From Chara braunii (Eukaryota > Streptophyta > Charophyceae > Charales > Characeae), in NCBI GenBank assembly GCA_003427395.1, contig BFEA01000066.1, forward strand, positions 2,249,234 through 2,285,137: 35,904 nucleotides of DNA, read 5' to 3'. The notes beneath the pieces are model-generated. The model saw only the letters and a program-made list of their open reading frames with translations. It did no database searches and was not told where the DNA came from. This document shows, one piece after another, positions 19,214-28,819 of this stretch; the stretch's first letter is position 1; each line of letters begins with the position of its first letter. A program made the translations under genes and the position numbers.

Positions 19214-19313
19214 CGTAGAGTTCCTTCCCCGGGCTGTTGGAGGTGACGGCCCATATGTTGTCTTTGGGTGTCCGGATGGTATCATCCGAGTTCTTTCCAT
19301 GGCAACGCGGCAG
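19214..19313 (+). CDS. TWD40-2: TWD40-2-like exon, downstream of the two seen
   Basis: A 100-nt exon between CTGTGCAG and GTATGG. With the TG from 16555-16556 it supplies Cys and then VEFLPRAVGGDGPYVVFGCP and DGIIRVLSMATRQ, ending at a codon boundary. From memory this fits the WD-repeat stretch after LDNKS in plant TWD40-2 (MEF..GDGP..FG..DG.IRVLS). The frame match across the intron is the strongest evidence that both exons belong to one host gene. The following exon, which should continue with the next WD repeat, is not recognisable before the next repeats begin. Confidence 0.8.
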
Positions 19314-19860
19314 GTATGGACTTACGGCATGCACCCACTGGTAGCTTTTGCCGAAACTAAGAGCAGCATGCTCACATTAGGAATTACAGGGGCAAATTCA
19401 GTCCAAATAGCTCCCAGTACTAGCTTGCCCTACGGCACGTGAAAGGCACTGCTTAGTCAGAATTCTGAAGCAATTTCCAAAAAATAAGTTTCATTGGATT
19501 CATTCACTGATTCCTTTTTTCCCCTTTTTTTTTTTTTTTTTTAATTCCTTTTTCTTTTTTCGAGCTTATAGGCTTGTATCCTTGTAGTAGTTCATAGGTT
19601 TGGAAAAAAAAAAAACATTAAGCTATATTTGCAAGGAAGATGAGCAATAGCGAACTTCAGCAATCACACAGCATCATATACACAAGACCAGATAGTCGTG
19701 ACCTCGAACCAACAGCAGAATTGCATCACGAGTTTCACCAAATAAGAAGACACCAAGAGCTCAAAATTGACAATGCTGGTAAAGTCTCATCATCATCATC
19801 AATGAAGAACCAATGTTGATATCCTATCTGGCTCTCGGCGCCCAGACTACAGATGGCAGA
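19314..19860. other. intronic or intergenic DNA, no gene seen
   Basis: Begins with the donor GTATGG. AT-rich with T-runs at about 19524-19542 and an A-run near 19604. Nothing codes. Confidence 0.5.
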
Positions 19861-20560
19861 TCCTATCTAGCCTAGACTACAATGCCAAATGATGACGTCA
19901 ACAGCTTTCCCGAAGTACGAGCATACAGCGACCAATGTCGCACGCTTCCAGCACCAGGTATGTCTCTCGCCACACTAACAACCTCGTTCCCCAACACACA
20001 GATGCCGCTTGCACCCAAGGACCACCCTGCGCCACACCCAGCTTACAGCAGCGCAGCTCGGCTATGGCTGCCTGCTCCTTCCCTGCTCGCCCGTGAGCGC
20101 GTAGGCGCCAGCCAGCAAATAGCGCAGCAGCGCTTGTGCAGCATGCAGCCAGCACCCGAATGCCGAATGAGGAGGCAGGCCCTTTGCTATATCGAAGTGG
20201 CCTGCCTGTGTCCAGTCCCAGGAAGCTTCCAGTAGGCCCCGGTAGCCTGAGGCCCAGCACGTTCGAGAACAGGCCTGGGCCTGAGGTGGTTGCATGCACC
20301 CAACTGCCCTTGGCATGTGTTTGGCCCAGTACCCGTATCCAGCCCAGGGCCTGCTTTCCATTCATTCACACAGGCGGCCCAGGGCCTGGGTTTTCTCAAC
20401 CAACTGGCGCTGTGCAACTGCCTGAATTTCCTTCGTTGCGCAGAGGCCGAAATAAGGCCCTGAGGGGCTTCGTCGAGCCTGCCTTCACTTAGGGCGACCG
20501 ACAGGCTCCCAAAAAGGGGCCGATTGGGGCTCATAGAGGCAGTGGCCTCACATATTCTTC
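19861..20560 (-). repeat. LTR-like block, minus orientation
   Basis: On the minus strand: GGCC-rich sequence (20530-20210), a TATA-like CGATATAGC at 20194-20186, a GCGCTGCTGCGC segment and GCCATAGC at 20068-20061. The overlapping long frames here are compositional. It is in opposite orientation to the block at 20700. Limits are approximate. Confidence 0.4.
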
Positions 20561-20699
20561 TCTCGTATGCCTCGCACTACCTAATCTCCTATCTAAGTCC
20601 AGCTCGGAATCGTCGAATGTCACAGTTATGGGTTGACACTGACCTCCACCCGTGCCTAAGCACTTGTTACATGCTGAGCCTGCACAACGGCCCCATTTT

Positions 20700-21420
20700 G
20701 GGGGCCTGACGGTTGCTGGGGGCCCCCAGGCCGCACGCCCTTCAGGTATGCGCCCTGGAGGCCAACGGCCGACCTAAGGGCCGCTGGACTTGATTTGAGG
20801 CAGCATTCATTTATTTATTTATTTGCTGACAAATTGCTGTCCTATTGTTGTCCGTTCAGGTGTCGTTTCGGACGTGCAGTTCGTCCCAACAGACTTTCGG
20901 TCTGTTCGGACAAAGGCCACGTTTTGGGCCTTCTTCGTTCACAGGCAGGCCCTTTCGGGGCCCAGGTTCGTGTTTGTCCGGTAGCGGACACTCCCTGCAT
21001 CAGCAGGGAGGGCCTGGACGTCCGGTACGGACCCAGGCAGGCTTTTTCAGGCCAAGGACCAGAGGCACACCAGTGAGGCCCAGCGCTACATATAACTGGG
21101 CCAGGCCAGGGCAGACACACAGTTCGGGTAGCTCACTTCTTGGGCGACACGCTGCTGGAGCAGCGCGACACAGCGCTGCGCTAAGGTGTAGAGGCGTAGG
21201 TAGCAGGTGAGGCGGATGACATACCTGCTGAGGCAGTACTTACCTGGGCGCCATAGCTGGACTCCATGCCAGCAACCTGCACAGAGAGACATTCCGGCGG
21301 CAGTTAGTACATGGCGGCAGTTACCTGCAGGTGAGACAGCGAGGAGGGCGGCATCCTCTTCTTCTTCTTAGTCTCGCCCACCATCTCTTCTTCCTCCTTC
21401 CTTCTTTGTCTTCTTCTTTC
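20700..21420 (+). repeat. LTR-like block, plus orientation
   Basis: GGCC/GGGCC-rich presumed U3 (20700-21080), CATATAAC at 21089-21096, a GCTGCTGGAGCAGCGC segment and GCCATAGC at 21250-21257, then pyrimidine-rich sequence and a short GA tract (21421-21433). It shares layout, not clear sequence identity, with LTRs A-C. Confidence 0.4.
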
Positions 21421-21892
21421 AGAGAGAGAGAGAGGTTACAGGCAGAGATTACGTCGGGCCATGAGGCCCACGATCTGATTCAACGTTTTGTAGCAGACAT
21501 TGATTGGACATTCGGTAGGGAGACTATTTTTGGACTTCGCTATCACGATCTTGGTCTTCTCCCTCACCTCCGTCTTCGTCTGGCCTCTCCCCCATCTCCT
21601 CATCCGTGGTATCTCCCCATGTGCGTGCTCAAGGAGGGACCTTGCTTCCATGTATGTGGTCCCTCCCCTCTCTCTCACATGTGTGGTTTATGATGGGGTG
21701 TCGCGTCAGTATCTGACAGGTCAGGTCATATCTTTGAGTCGTCTGTTGTGCTACATTATGCTATTTTCGTATGTATGTGGATGTACATTGCTTGTTGGTG
21801 CTTTGCTGACGCTGCATTGTCCATTCGAGTTCTTTTCATCACTCTGCGGATCCTTGGCTCCATATACATCTTGCCGATTACAAGAAAGGGAA
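21421..21892. other. no gene seen
   Basis: Pyrimidine-rich, with Leu/Ser-rich frames (21331-21693, 21500-21895) that lack any motif. It ends where AT-rich plastid-like sequence begins. Confidence 0.4.
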
Positions 21893-22075
21893 TGATTTTG
21901 AATTACCATTATTGGTTTTGCTATTTGACAATATTGATTTGATACATAGAGGTCAATATATATGAACATACAAGTGATTGCACAACTTGCTACTCTTGCT
22001 TTAATTATAGTATTAGGTCCTTCAGTGATCGGTCTTTTAGCAGCGCGTAAAGGAAACCTTTAAACGAGAATCTTC
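21893..22075 (+). other. nuclear insertion of plastid DNA (NUPT), limits approximate
   Basis: Base composition changes abruptly to AT-rich, and a complete plastid psb30 frame lies within it. The left edge is set by composition only, and the right edge lies a few bases after the psb30 stop, where non-plastid-looking sequence resumes. No other plastid gene is visible. Confidence 0.75.
21962..22063 (+). CDS. psb30: psb30 (ycf12), plastid-derived copy
   Basis: 33 codons from ATG 21962 to TAA 22061. The peptide begins [14 protein letters not shown], has one hydrophobic membrane segment and ends LLAARKGNL, the invariant C-terminus of Psb30/Ycf12. In the plastid it is a small membrane subunit of photosystem II. 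Length equals the family norm and there is no stop or frameshift, so transfer is recent or the sequence is plastid DNA misassembled into a nuclear contig. As a nuclear copy without a transit peptide or plant nuclear promoter it is probably not expressed. Confidence 0.9.
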   Translation: MNIQVIAQLATLALIIVLGPSVIGLLAARKGNL

Positions 22076-22331
22076 AAAAAGAAACTCATGAGGATGTATC
22101 AGTTGGTATTGGAGTCGTGCTCAGTGAATCAGGACGAAACCTGACCCTGACACGCGAATAGGGATCGACCGATCGATTGATTGATTGAGTGAGTGAGTGA
22201 GTGATTGATCGATTGATTGATTGATTGATTGATTCATTCATTCATTGATTGATTCATTTATTGATTGATTAATTAGAATAACCTAATTAATTTCTGTTCG
22301 CGATTTCTGGCTAACTGTGAATTTCGGGAAA
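22076..22331. repeat. spacer with (GATT)n/(GAGT)n/(CATT)n microsatellite
   Basis: After about 85 bp of unremarkable sequence, 22162-22276 is built of ATTG, AGTG and ATTC tetranucleotides. It ends just before LTR B. Confidence 0.85.
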
Positions 22332-22589
22332 TGAAACGGTTTTCACCTTTCTGCAGTCAAAGATGCGGGCCCTAGAGTTCGATCCCCAGACCTTACCTTG
22401 CCCATGTACGGTATCGAGTTGACCCTCGAGTGAACCCGTGACCTGTGTTTTGGTAGTTGTTTGTTGTCGGTCGTAGGTCTGTGTAGTTGTAGGGGTTCGA
22501 TCTGTAGGTCTGTTGAGTAGGGGTCACAGCTCTGTAGAGGTCGTAGCTGCTACAGTCCCGAAAGGTCAAGGTCGTAGCTGCTACAGTAC

Positions 22590-22640
22590 TCGAAAGGCCA
22601 ACTCCGCAGACTTCTGGAAGGTCCGGAAGTGGCCTTTCGA
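22590..22640 (+). repeat. nested hairpin in LTR B
   Basis: The outer arms TCGAAAGGCCA (22590-22600) and TGGCCTTTCGA (22630-22640) are perfectly complementary over 11 bp. The inner arms CTTCTGGA (22611) and TCCGGAAG (22622) pair with one T-G mismatch. Relative to LTR A, one outer base pair has changed from T:A to C:G on both sides. Confidence 0.85.
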
Positions 22641-22853
22641 AGTTGTCTCACTTTTAGCCAGAGGCAAGTGGGCAAGTGGTAAAAAGCCCAACGGCACTGA
22701 GTTGGCAGTGCGATTGCATCGAGTCGGCAGTGCAATCCCGTGCAGCTAGCGGTACCGGTCCCAGTCAGTCGCAGCCCAGTCCAGCAAGTACCATGAGGGA
22801 CTTTGTGCACCATGGGGCCGGTGGAAAGGGGGCAGACCAACGAGTTACAGAAG

Positions 22854-22860
22854 TATAAAT
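22854..22860 (+). promoter_or_regulatory. TATA box of LTR B
   Basis: TATAAAT precedes CAAGAGGCAGCGCCCAGTC and CATTCATTC, matching the promoter block of LTRs A and C. Confidence 0.7.
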
Positions 22861-23288
22861 CAAGAGGCAGCGCCCAGTCATTCATTCGTTCGCTGCGTAA
22901 GCCATGCGGAAGTGCTGCTACAGCGTCTTGTGCAAAGGTGGTCTGCAGGTTGCCCGAAGACGAAGTGGGCTTAGGAGCGAGATTGTAGCCACAGCGGTAG
23001 AGGCGAGCGGCCATAGCCGTCGAAGGTAGAGGTAGATTATAGTGTGTGTGTGTGTGGGTGTATTCAGGGAGATCCAGAGTGAGCGTATGCGAGCAGTGGG
23101 GTTGGACACATTGACGAAGGTTGGGATGATGGGCGCCGATGCGCCATAGCCTGTTTGAAGTGAATTTGCATCTGAACTGTGTTCTCAACTTCCATAACCC
23201 TGAGCTTTGAGTGGGCGCCCTGGGCCAGTGTGAATCGCCAACTGTTTGCATGTATGTAAAGTGGAAAGAAAAGCGAGTCTGATTGCAT

Positions 23289-23300
23289 TGGTATCGGAGC
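23289..23300 (+). other. primer-binding site, initiator tRNA-Met type
   Basis: TGGTATCGGAGC has one mismatch to TGGTATCAGAGC, the complement of the plant initiator tRNA-Met 3' end, and lies one base after LTR B. It makes LTR B a 5' LTR. Confidence 0.8.
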
Positions 23301-23926
23301 TGGTTCCTGTTATTGTAACGAGCACGAGAGTGAGGGAGAGCCGAGGGAGAGGAGAGAGAGAGGGAGAGAGTGAGAGCACACACACACACTCACTCACTCG
23401 ACACGACTGAGGGTCGGACGCAGACATAGTGGCGAGGGCACACAAAGTCGAAGTCTTGGATTCCCGAATGCCAAAACAGCAAGTCACACTGAGTACGAGT
23501 ACAGCAGCTGGAAACTGGTGCGAGACTGGTCCCTGTACCGTACGGGGAGCCGGTATAAGTACCAATGACATGTATGGTACCAGGGCATTTCTGCAGAGGC
23601 CCCAAGGGCAGAACTGAAAAATGCGGTATTTGAAAGTGGCGCCCGAATTGCAGCATGGCGCCAGTTGTCCAAAATCTTACGGTACCAAAGGAGGGGTTTG
23701 GAAAAAGGGTGCCAGGCCGAAAACGGGATGCAGCCGAAACAGCAAAAAGATAGACCAGGGATCGAGCCCTGGCGGAGTGCCTCCCTCTAGAAGGCAACGT
23801 CCCGGCTGCCAAAAATCATGAAGCAATGCTGAAATCTGTGAAGGACGGGACGGGGCCAATCACTGGTTAACAAGTCGAAAGGGAAGAGGGGTATAATGTG
23901 GGTGGCATGGGCTGCGGCAGTAAGAG
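23301..23926 (+). other. element leader after LTR B, possible gag relic
   Basis: A GA-rich part (23326-23376) with a CACACA run is followed by a plus-strand frame from about 23429 to 23819, interrupted by TGA at 23615. It is Gly/Lys/Arg-rich with no recognisable capsid or CCHC motif. It might be the N-terminal gag region missing from element 2, but I cannot show this. Confidence 0.35.
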
Positions 23927-24250
23927 GGAACAGGGTTTGGTACCGGTGAACAGGGTTGTCCTACTGATGAACTAAAGGGACGGCAGGGAGCAGGGTAGTC
24001 CTACCGTTGAACTAAGGGGACTGCATGGTTTGCTATAGGTTAAGGGGGAACAGAGTTCAGGGAACAGGGAACTTCTATTGATGTTCTACTGGGTAAGGGA
24101 AACGGTGTTCAGGAAAACAGGGTATTTCTATCGATGTTCTAGTGGGTAAGGGAAACAATGGTCAGGGGAACAGGGAATGTCTATTGATGTTCTAGTGGCT
24201 TCGGGGAACAATGGTTAGGGAAACAGGGATCTGGTAATGATGTTCTGCAG
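23927..24250 (+). repeat. minisatellite of ~55-bp units
   Basis: Repeated units of the form CTAT(T/C)GATGTTCTA(G/C)TGG, then GGTAAGGGAAAC, then CAGGGAACAGGG-like sequence. At least three good copies lie between about 24060 and 24240; shorter degenerate copies of GGGAACAGGG and CCTACTGATGAACTA precede them from 23927. Confidence 0.75.
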
Positions 24251-25249
24251 GGTTGTCAAAGTCAGGAAAAATAAAAATGAAAATGTTTGTTCAGGATGCA
24301 AGGGCTAGAGTGTCCGAAGGAGTAGGAAGCAGAATCTCATGTAGGAACAAAGTGTCCAAGTGTCTTGAGAGGGGGTCTGCAGCGGTCTTGATCAGGTCTT
24401 TGGAGTAGGTAGTAGAAGCGGTCTTCAGCGGCTGCGACAAGTAGAAGTCCAAGAAGCGTAGTAGCAGTTCAAGTGTCAAAGTCCAAGTACTAGGGTGCGT
24501 CCGGTACACGAACTGCAATGAGGTCTGATCTGGAACCAAGGAAGTCGCAGACTGATGCAAAGATCCATGTCACAAGTGGCTGCTCTAGTAAGTCCGCCAG
24601 TCGGGAAGCCGGCCGATGAAACAGCATGGTGGCCAAACCAGCTGCAGAATCTCCATGAACAGTGAGGCAGCAGGCCATCGTCCTCGTGCGCTTGCCATTA
24701 GATCCTTTATCGCCGGCGTCACGCAGGTTCACAACCATTGGACAAGAGAGGCAAGGTAGTGGAGAGGACAGATGGGACAAGGCTAGGCGAGGGCAAGGGC
24801 AGATCAGACATCAGGAATGAGGGTCAAGGGGAGGGTGGACTGGGTTCAAGGGTGCGTGTAGAGCGGGGTTGCGAGGTTGTAGCAGGGTTTATACAGGTGC
24901 GTAGGGTTGAGAGTAGAAGAGCAGGTGCCAGCGGGATGCTCGCCCGACGGGATAGCAAACGTCGTCCGGAGGGGGGCAGGCGGTGTAGACTGCGTCGCCC
25001 GGGGGTCATCCGATGGGATGTGCGTCACCGGAGGGAGGTTAGACAGGCGGATAGTCGATGACAAGTGAGCCACCGGTGGAGGAGAGATCGTCACCGATGG
25101 GAGAGCTGACAGACAAGTGGTTGATGCTTGGGGAGGATTGCAAGAGACAGGGGGACAATGTTTAGGTGGGGGAGGGCCCGACTGTCGCGGTGGAGGAAGA
25201 AGTGGGAGTAGAAGGGCCGGGTCCCGTGGAGCGAGGGGCCGGTCGAGTA
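24251..25249 (-). other. unidentified, perhaps decayed downstream part of the minus-strand gypsy element
   Basis: Minus-strand frames at 24780-24490, 24560-24291 and 25094-24846 lie where protease and pol of the minus-strand element would follow its gag. I see no DTGA, YxDD or zinc motif. The 25094-24846 stretch is Pro/Ser/Thr-rich like the gag tail. No confident call. Confidence 0.3.
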
Positions 25250-26652
25250 AAGCAGCTAGCGTTGGGGCAGTTGGTTTGTTGATGACCTAACTGGCGGCAG
25301 CTAAACACCTGTTGTGTTCCTATAGGCACATGTGTTCTGCGGGTGTGAGTTTTTGGAGACGACGGGGTGGAGAGGCAGAAGGCGGTCGGGAGGCACGATC
25401 TTGGTGTTCCGTCTGCATAAGGTGGGCGGTCTGGAGGTCCTCAATGGTGAATTGGGAGGGGTCGAGAGAGGCAGTGTCGAAGACGTCATCAGAGGTGGGT
25501 GGAGTGGTGTCGTTATGGAAAAAGCGGGGGCGGGAGGGAGTGGGCGAGGACTGGTGATGGGGGTGGAGGAGTCGATCGTGGTGAAGCATGCGAGAGAGGA
25601 GGTCAACAAGGGGCATGTCGGGTTCGTGGGCGAGGGTTGTTGCAAGGTCTTTGTGGCATACTCGTTTGATGCGGGAGATGAACGCAAAGTCGGGAATGAC
25701 GGTGGTGGGGAGGTGATGGTGGAGGGAGCGGATGTATTGGACGAAGCGGCCTGTGGGACCGGTGTGGTGGAGGTGACAGAATTGTTCGAGGTAGTCATCG
25801 ATGGTTTTCTGGGGGCGAAAGGTGGCAGTGAGAAGGTTGGCCCATTGGAGGAAGGAATGACATGGTCCTCCGGAGGCTCGACGGTTGCGGACTTCAGCCA
25901 TCCACCATTTGGCGGCATTGTTGAGGAGGCGGGAGGTGGCAATGGGGAGCCAGTGGGCAAGGGGCATATGGTGGAGGTGAAAAGAGTTCTGGAGCTGGGT
26001 TAGGAAGAGGAAAACGTCCTCGTGGGGGCGGCCGGAGGACATGATGTTGATGGATCGGAAGGAACGGGGGATTTTCCCGTCGCGGGGAATGATCCGGGCG
26101 AGGGTGTTGAAGTTTGAGGTTATTGGGGGTGGTGTCGTAGCAGGTGTAGTAAAGTTGGTTGTTGTCTCAAAGAGGTAGTTGTGGGGGAGTTGTGGCATTG
26201 CGGGGTAAACCCCGGAGGTGACATGGGAATAGGTGGGACGGATGGTGGGGTTGGTGGAGGTCGTCATGATGGGTTGGGGAAGGGTATGAGAGTGCGGATG
26301 GGGAAGAGGGGTGACGTGGATGGGCGAGGAATGAGGCGGTGTGTTGGATGCGTCGGATGAGGGAGGAGGTGGGGGGAATGCAACGGTGGTGGATGATGAG
26401 GGGGGGGGGAAGGGTTGAAGAGGAAGGGTTGGTGGATGTGGTGGTAGAGGTGGTAGGAGTGGAGGAGGTTGGCGGGGGGGTGTTGTCGAGAGAGGCGGTG
26501 ACGGAGGTTTGGAAGGTGTCGAGTATGTGGAGGATGGCAGAGAGGTCGGAGGTGGCGGTGTTTGCTGGTGGTTGTTCGCTTGCGAGGTTGCGGGTGATGC
26601 TATCGACCGAAGCGGTGTGGATGTCAGACATGATGATGGAGGATGCGGTCAT
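25250..26652 (-). pseudogene. third gypsy element: Gag, minus strand, broken
   Basis: Read from 26652 leftwards, a Ser/Thr/Pro-rich N-terminus (ORF to 26167) shifts frame into the ORF 26267-25320. The latter has a retrotransposon Gag capsid block: FLFLTQLQNSFHLHHM, AKWWMAEVRNR, FLQWANLLTATFRPQKTIDD and a ..RIKRV..LVDLLSRML helix region. A CCHC knuckle follows at about 25293-25252 (CF, then SCRQLGHQQTNC), but a TAG lies a few codons before it and one base is missing between CF and SC, so no frame contains an intact knuckle. It belongs to a different family from the gag at 3672. Confidence 0.75.
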
Positions 26653-26798
26653 GTTGGGGGAAGAGGGGGTGGAGGACGCGACCGGAACGGATGTGGAGGA
26701 TGCCGCAGCAGAGGTGGCGAACCAAACAAATTATACAAAGGAGCGTTAGTTGTAGTTTGAGAATCTGTTTGATTTCAGATAGGTGATTGTAGGCGCTA

Positions 26799-27127
26799 GT
26801 CCTTTTATTTGTTGAAATGATTTATGAATTCGTTCTAAACTTAGTCAATGAACAAACAAGTGGTGTACCAATAGTTGAACAACGATATTTTCCTTTCGTC
26901 TTTGTTACTTTTACTTTTTTGTTATTTTGTAATCTTATTGGCATGATTCCTTATATTTTTATAGTGACAAGTCGTTTTGTGGTCACCTTTGGTCTTTCAT
27001 TATCTCTTTTTATTGGGATTACTATAGTGGGATTTCAAACTCATGGATTTCATTTTTGGAGGTTTTTATTACCTCAAGGCGTACCTTTGCCACTAGCACC
27101 GTTTTTAGTACTTCTTGAACTAATTTC
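26799..27127 (+). pseudogene. atp6: atp6 fragment, nuclear insertion of mitochondrial DNA (NUMT)
   Basis: Atp6 is subunit a of mitochondrial ATP synthase, forming the membrane proton path. The frame FVEMIYEFVLNLVNEQ, then FVTFTFLLFCNLIGMIPY, IGITIVGFQ and LLPQGVPLPLAPFLVLLELI matches the middle of plant mitochondrial Atp6. It lacks the N-terminal extension and stops at ELIS, just before the conserved Arg-containing (LSLGIRLF) helix needed for proton transport. The next bases are gypsy RNase H sequence. AT-rich mitochondrial-like DNA may begin as far left as about 26725. The open frame listed to 27176 runs past the junction. This is a dead fragment. Confidence 0.88.
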
Positions 27128-28819
27128 TTGGATTTCATCGACCAGTTTGACTTCTTTCTCGATCACATCCCGATAAAGTCGAACCGTTTTGCGGGCACAT
27201 TTCACCGCGCCTGGACCTTTGTACCGCGGCTACTCGACGTTCGAGATTGACGGCGACTTGCGGGACAACTTCATCCGCGGCTTCCAAGCTGACCCCGATT
27301 TTCGCCACAAGTACGAGAATTGTTTCTAATCTGGCGCCATCGCATTATCGGATCCAATAGACTATTTGCTAGTCCACTCACAGCGGAAGGATCTTCTTTG
27401 CGTGCCAAGTGATCCACACTTGCGTACGCAGCTTCTCGGCGAGTTCCACGACGCTCCCGCCACCGGACACTTTGGAGTCAATCGTACGATTGACAGACTG
27501 CGCGAGCGCTTTTGGTGGCCCGATCTTCTCAACGATGTCACACTCTATTGCGAGTCATGCGAGGTTTGCCGACGTTGCAAATCCTGCAATCATCGTCCGT
27601 TTGACGAGTTGCGACCATTACCGGTCGCTTTAGGACGACGGGAATCGATTGCCATAGATATCACCGGGTCGTTTCCCAAGCATAAGACCGGTATGGATGG
27701 GATTCTCACAGAGGTCGATCGACTCACCAAGTTCGTCATGTTCTTGCCTTGTCGCTATAACGCCAAGGCATAGGAGTTGGCTGAGGTTCTTCATGCTCGT
27801 TGGATTCGTACCAAGGGTTACCCCAAGGAGATCGTTTGCGACAGTGACACTCGGTTCATGATCGACTTTTGGTCGGCTCTCATCACACAATGGGGCTCAT
27901 CTCTCAAGCCGAGTTCGACTCACCACCCACAAACTGATGGGCAGACGGAGAGGGTGCATCAAACCGCACAGGTTCTTTTTCACACTCTCATCCGTCCTGA
28001 CCAAAAGGATTGGGTTGAGCGGTTGTCGGACGTCGGCCATTCATTCGGCTATCGGGATGTTGCCCTTTGAGTTTGAGCATGGCTCACCGGTCATATCACC
28101 GGTGGACACCATCATCTCACGGACGACCGAGAGCAACGACCACCTTGTCTTCATTCAACGGATGCAAGAGCTCCTTGTCAAGGCACTCGACCAGATGTCG
28201 AAGACGCAGCAACGCATGAGCCATCAGGTCGATTGCCAGTGTCTTTCTTGTCCGTTCCGCTCAGGAAAACTTGTTTGGGTCTTCGCCGTGGAATCCAGCC
28301 TCGAATAAGATATGTCTCGCAAGCTCCTTCAGAAATTTTGCACCCGCTGCTGATGCACTCGAAGGACCTTCATTTGTCATTCAGGTGCCCGCCCACTTGC
28401 TCGTCCACCTGGTCTTTCATTGTTCAAAGTTGGCTCTTTTCGTTTCGGCGGAACGCGACGACTTTCTCGGGCAACGATCGCAAGACCCACCCTCCATGGA
28501 GGGTTTTCAAGAGGATAGCGACATCATTTTGGATCTCGGCGCTACGACACCAAACCGACAAAGTAGTTGATACACTTTTCCTATTGTAGCCATAAGGTTG
28601 ACCGTTGGTTGACTCGTTGTCGGAGGGCGTAGTGTCCTGGCCCTCCGCTGCGTACCAAATGCCAGCTCACGTACCTTCGCTGCTTACCAAGTACCTGCTT
28701 GCATACGTTTGTTGTGTGTCGAATGCTTGCTCGCCCCGCTGTGCGCTGTGTATGTTCGCGAACTCTCGCGGTGTGCTAGGTCTTAGACAGATCGGCGTGG
28801 TTCTTTCTGTTGCGCATTA
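27128..28819 (+). mobile_element. gypsy element 4: RNase H tail, integrase and chromo-like region
   Basis: It starts at the RNase H C-terminus (LDFIDQFDFFLDHIPIKSNR) directly after atp6 and continues through integrase to chromo-like sequence (DRWLTR, about 28600). Everything upstream (gag, PR, RT) is missing. It has several frameshifts and stops. Its integrase differs from that of element 2. Confidence 0.8.
27366..28600 (+). pseudogene. element 4 integrase, broken
   Basis: The zinc-binding domain has FHDAPATGHFG (two His) and CESCEVCRRC (Cys pair). The DDE core shows D in SIAIDITGSF, D in IVCDSDTRF and E in DGQTERVH, so the catalytic residues survive. A TAG at 27771 cuts the core, a frameshift near 28030-28070 moves into SAIGMLPFEFEHGSPV, a stop lies at 28306, and the C-terminal domain (FVIQVPAHLLVHLVFHCSKL) is in another frame. 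It would have inserted element cDNA; it cannot be made from this copy. Confidence 0.88.

Larger units (their letters stand above)
22332..23287 (+). repeat. LTR B (5' LTR with PBS)
   Basis: 956 bp, starting TGAAACGGTTTTCACC and ending GCGAGTCTGATTGCA, so TG..CA ends. It shares its start, hairpin, TATA, leader and tail with LTR A. GCCATAGC copies are at 23010-23017 and 23143-23150, and GTGTGTG at 23042. The PBS begins one base after it. A gag-pol following it is not recognisable. Confidence 0.85.

Noticed and set aside
20136-20534. Overlapping 115-155-codon frames on both strands at 19882-20534
   Set aside because: GGCC-rich composition opens several frames at once; no motif in any.
25301-26003. 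Long frames on the plus strand and in the second minus frame opposite the gag
   Set aside because: They are shadows of the gag frame; only 26267-25320 carries the capsid block and leads to the knuckle.
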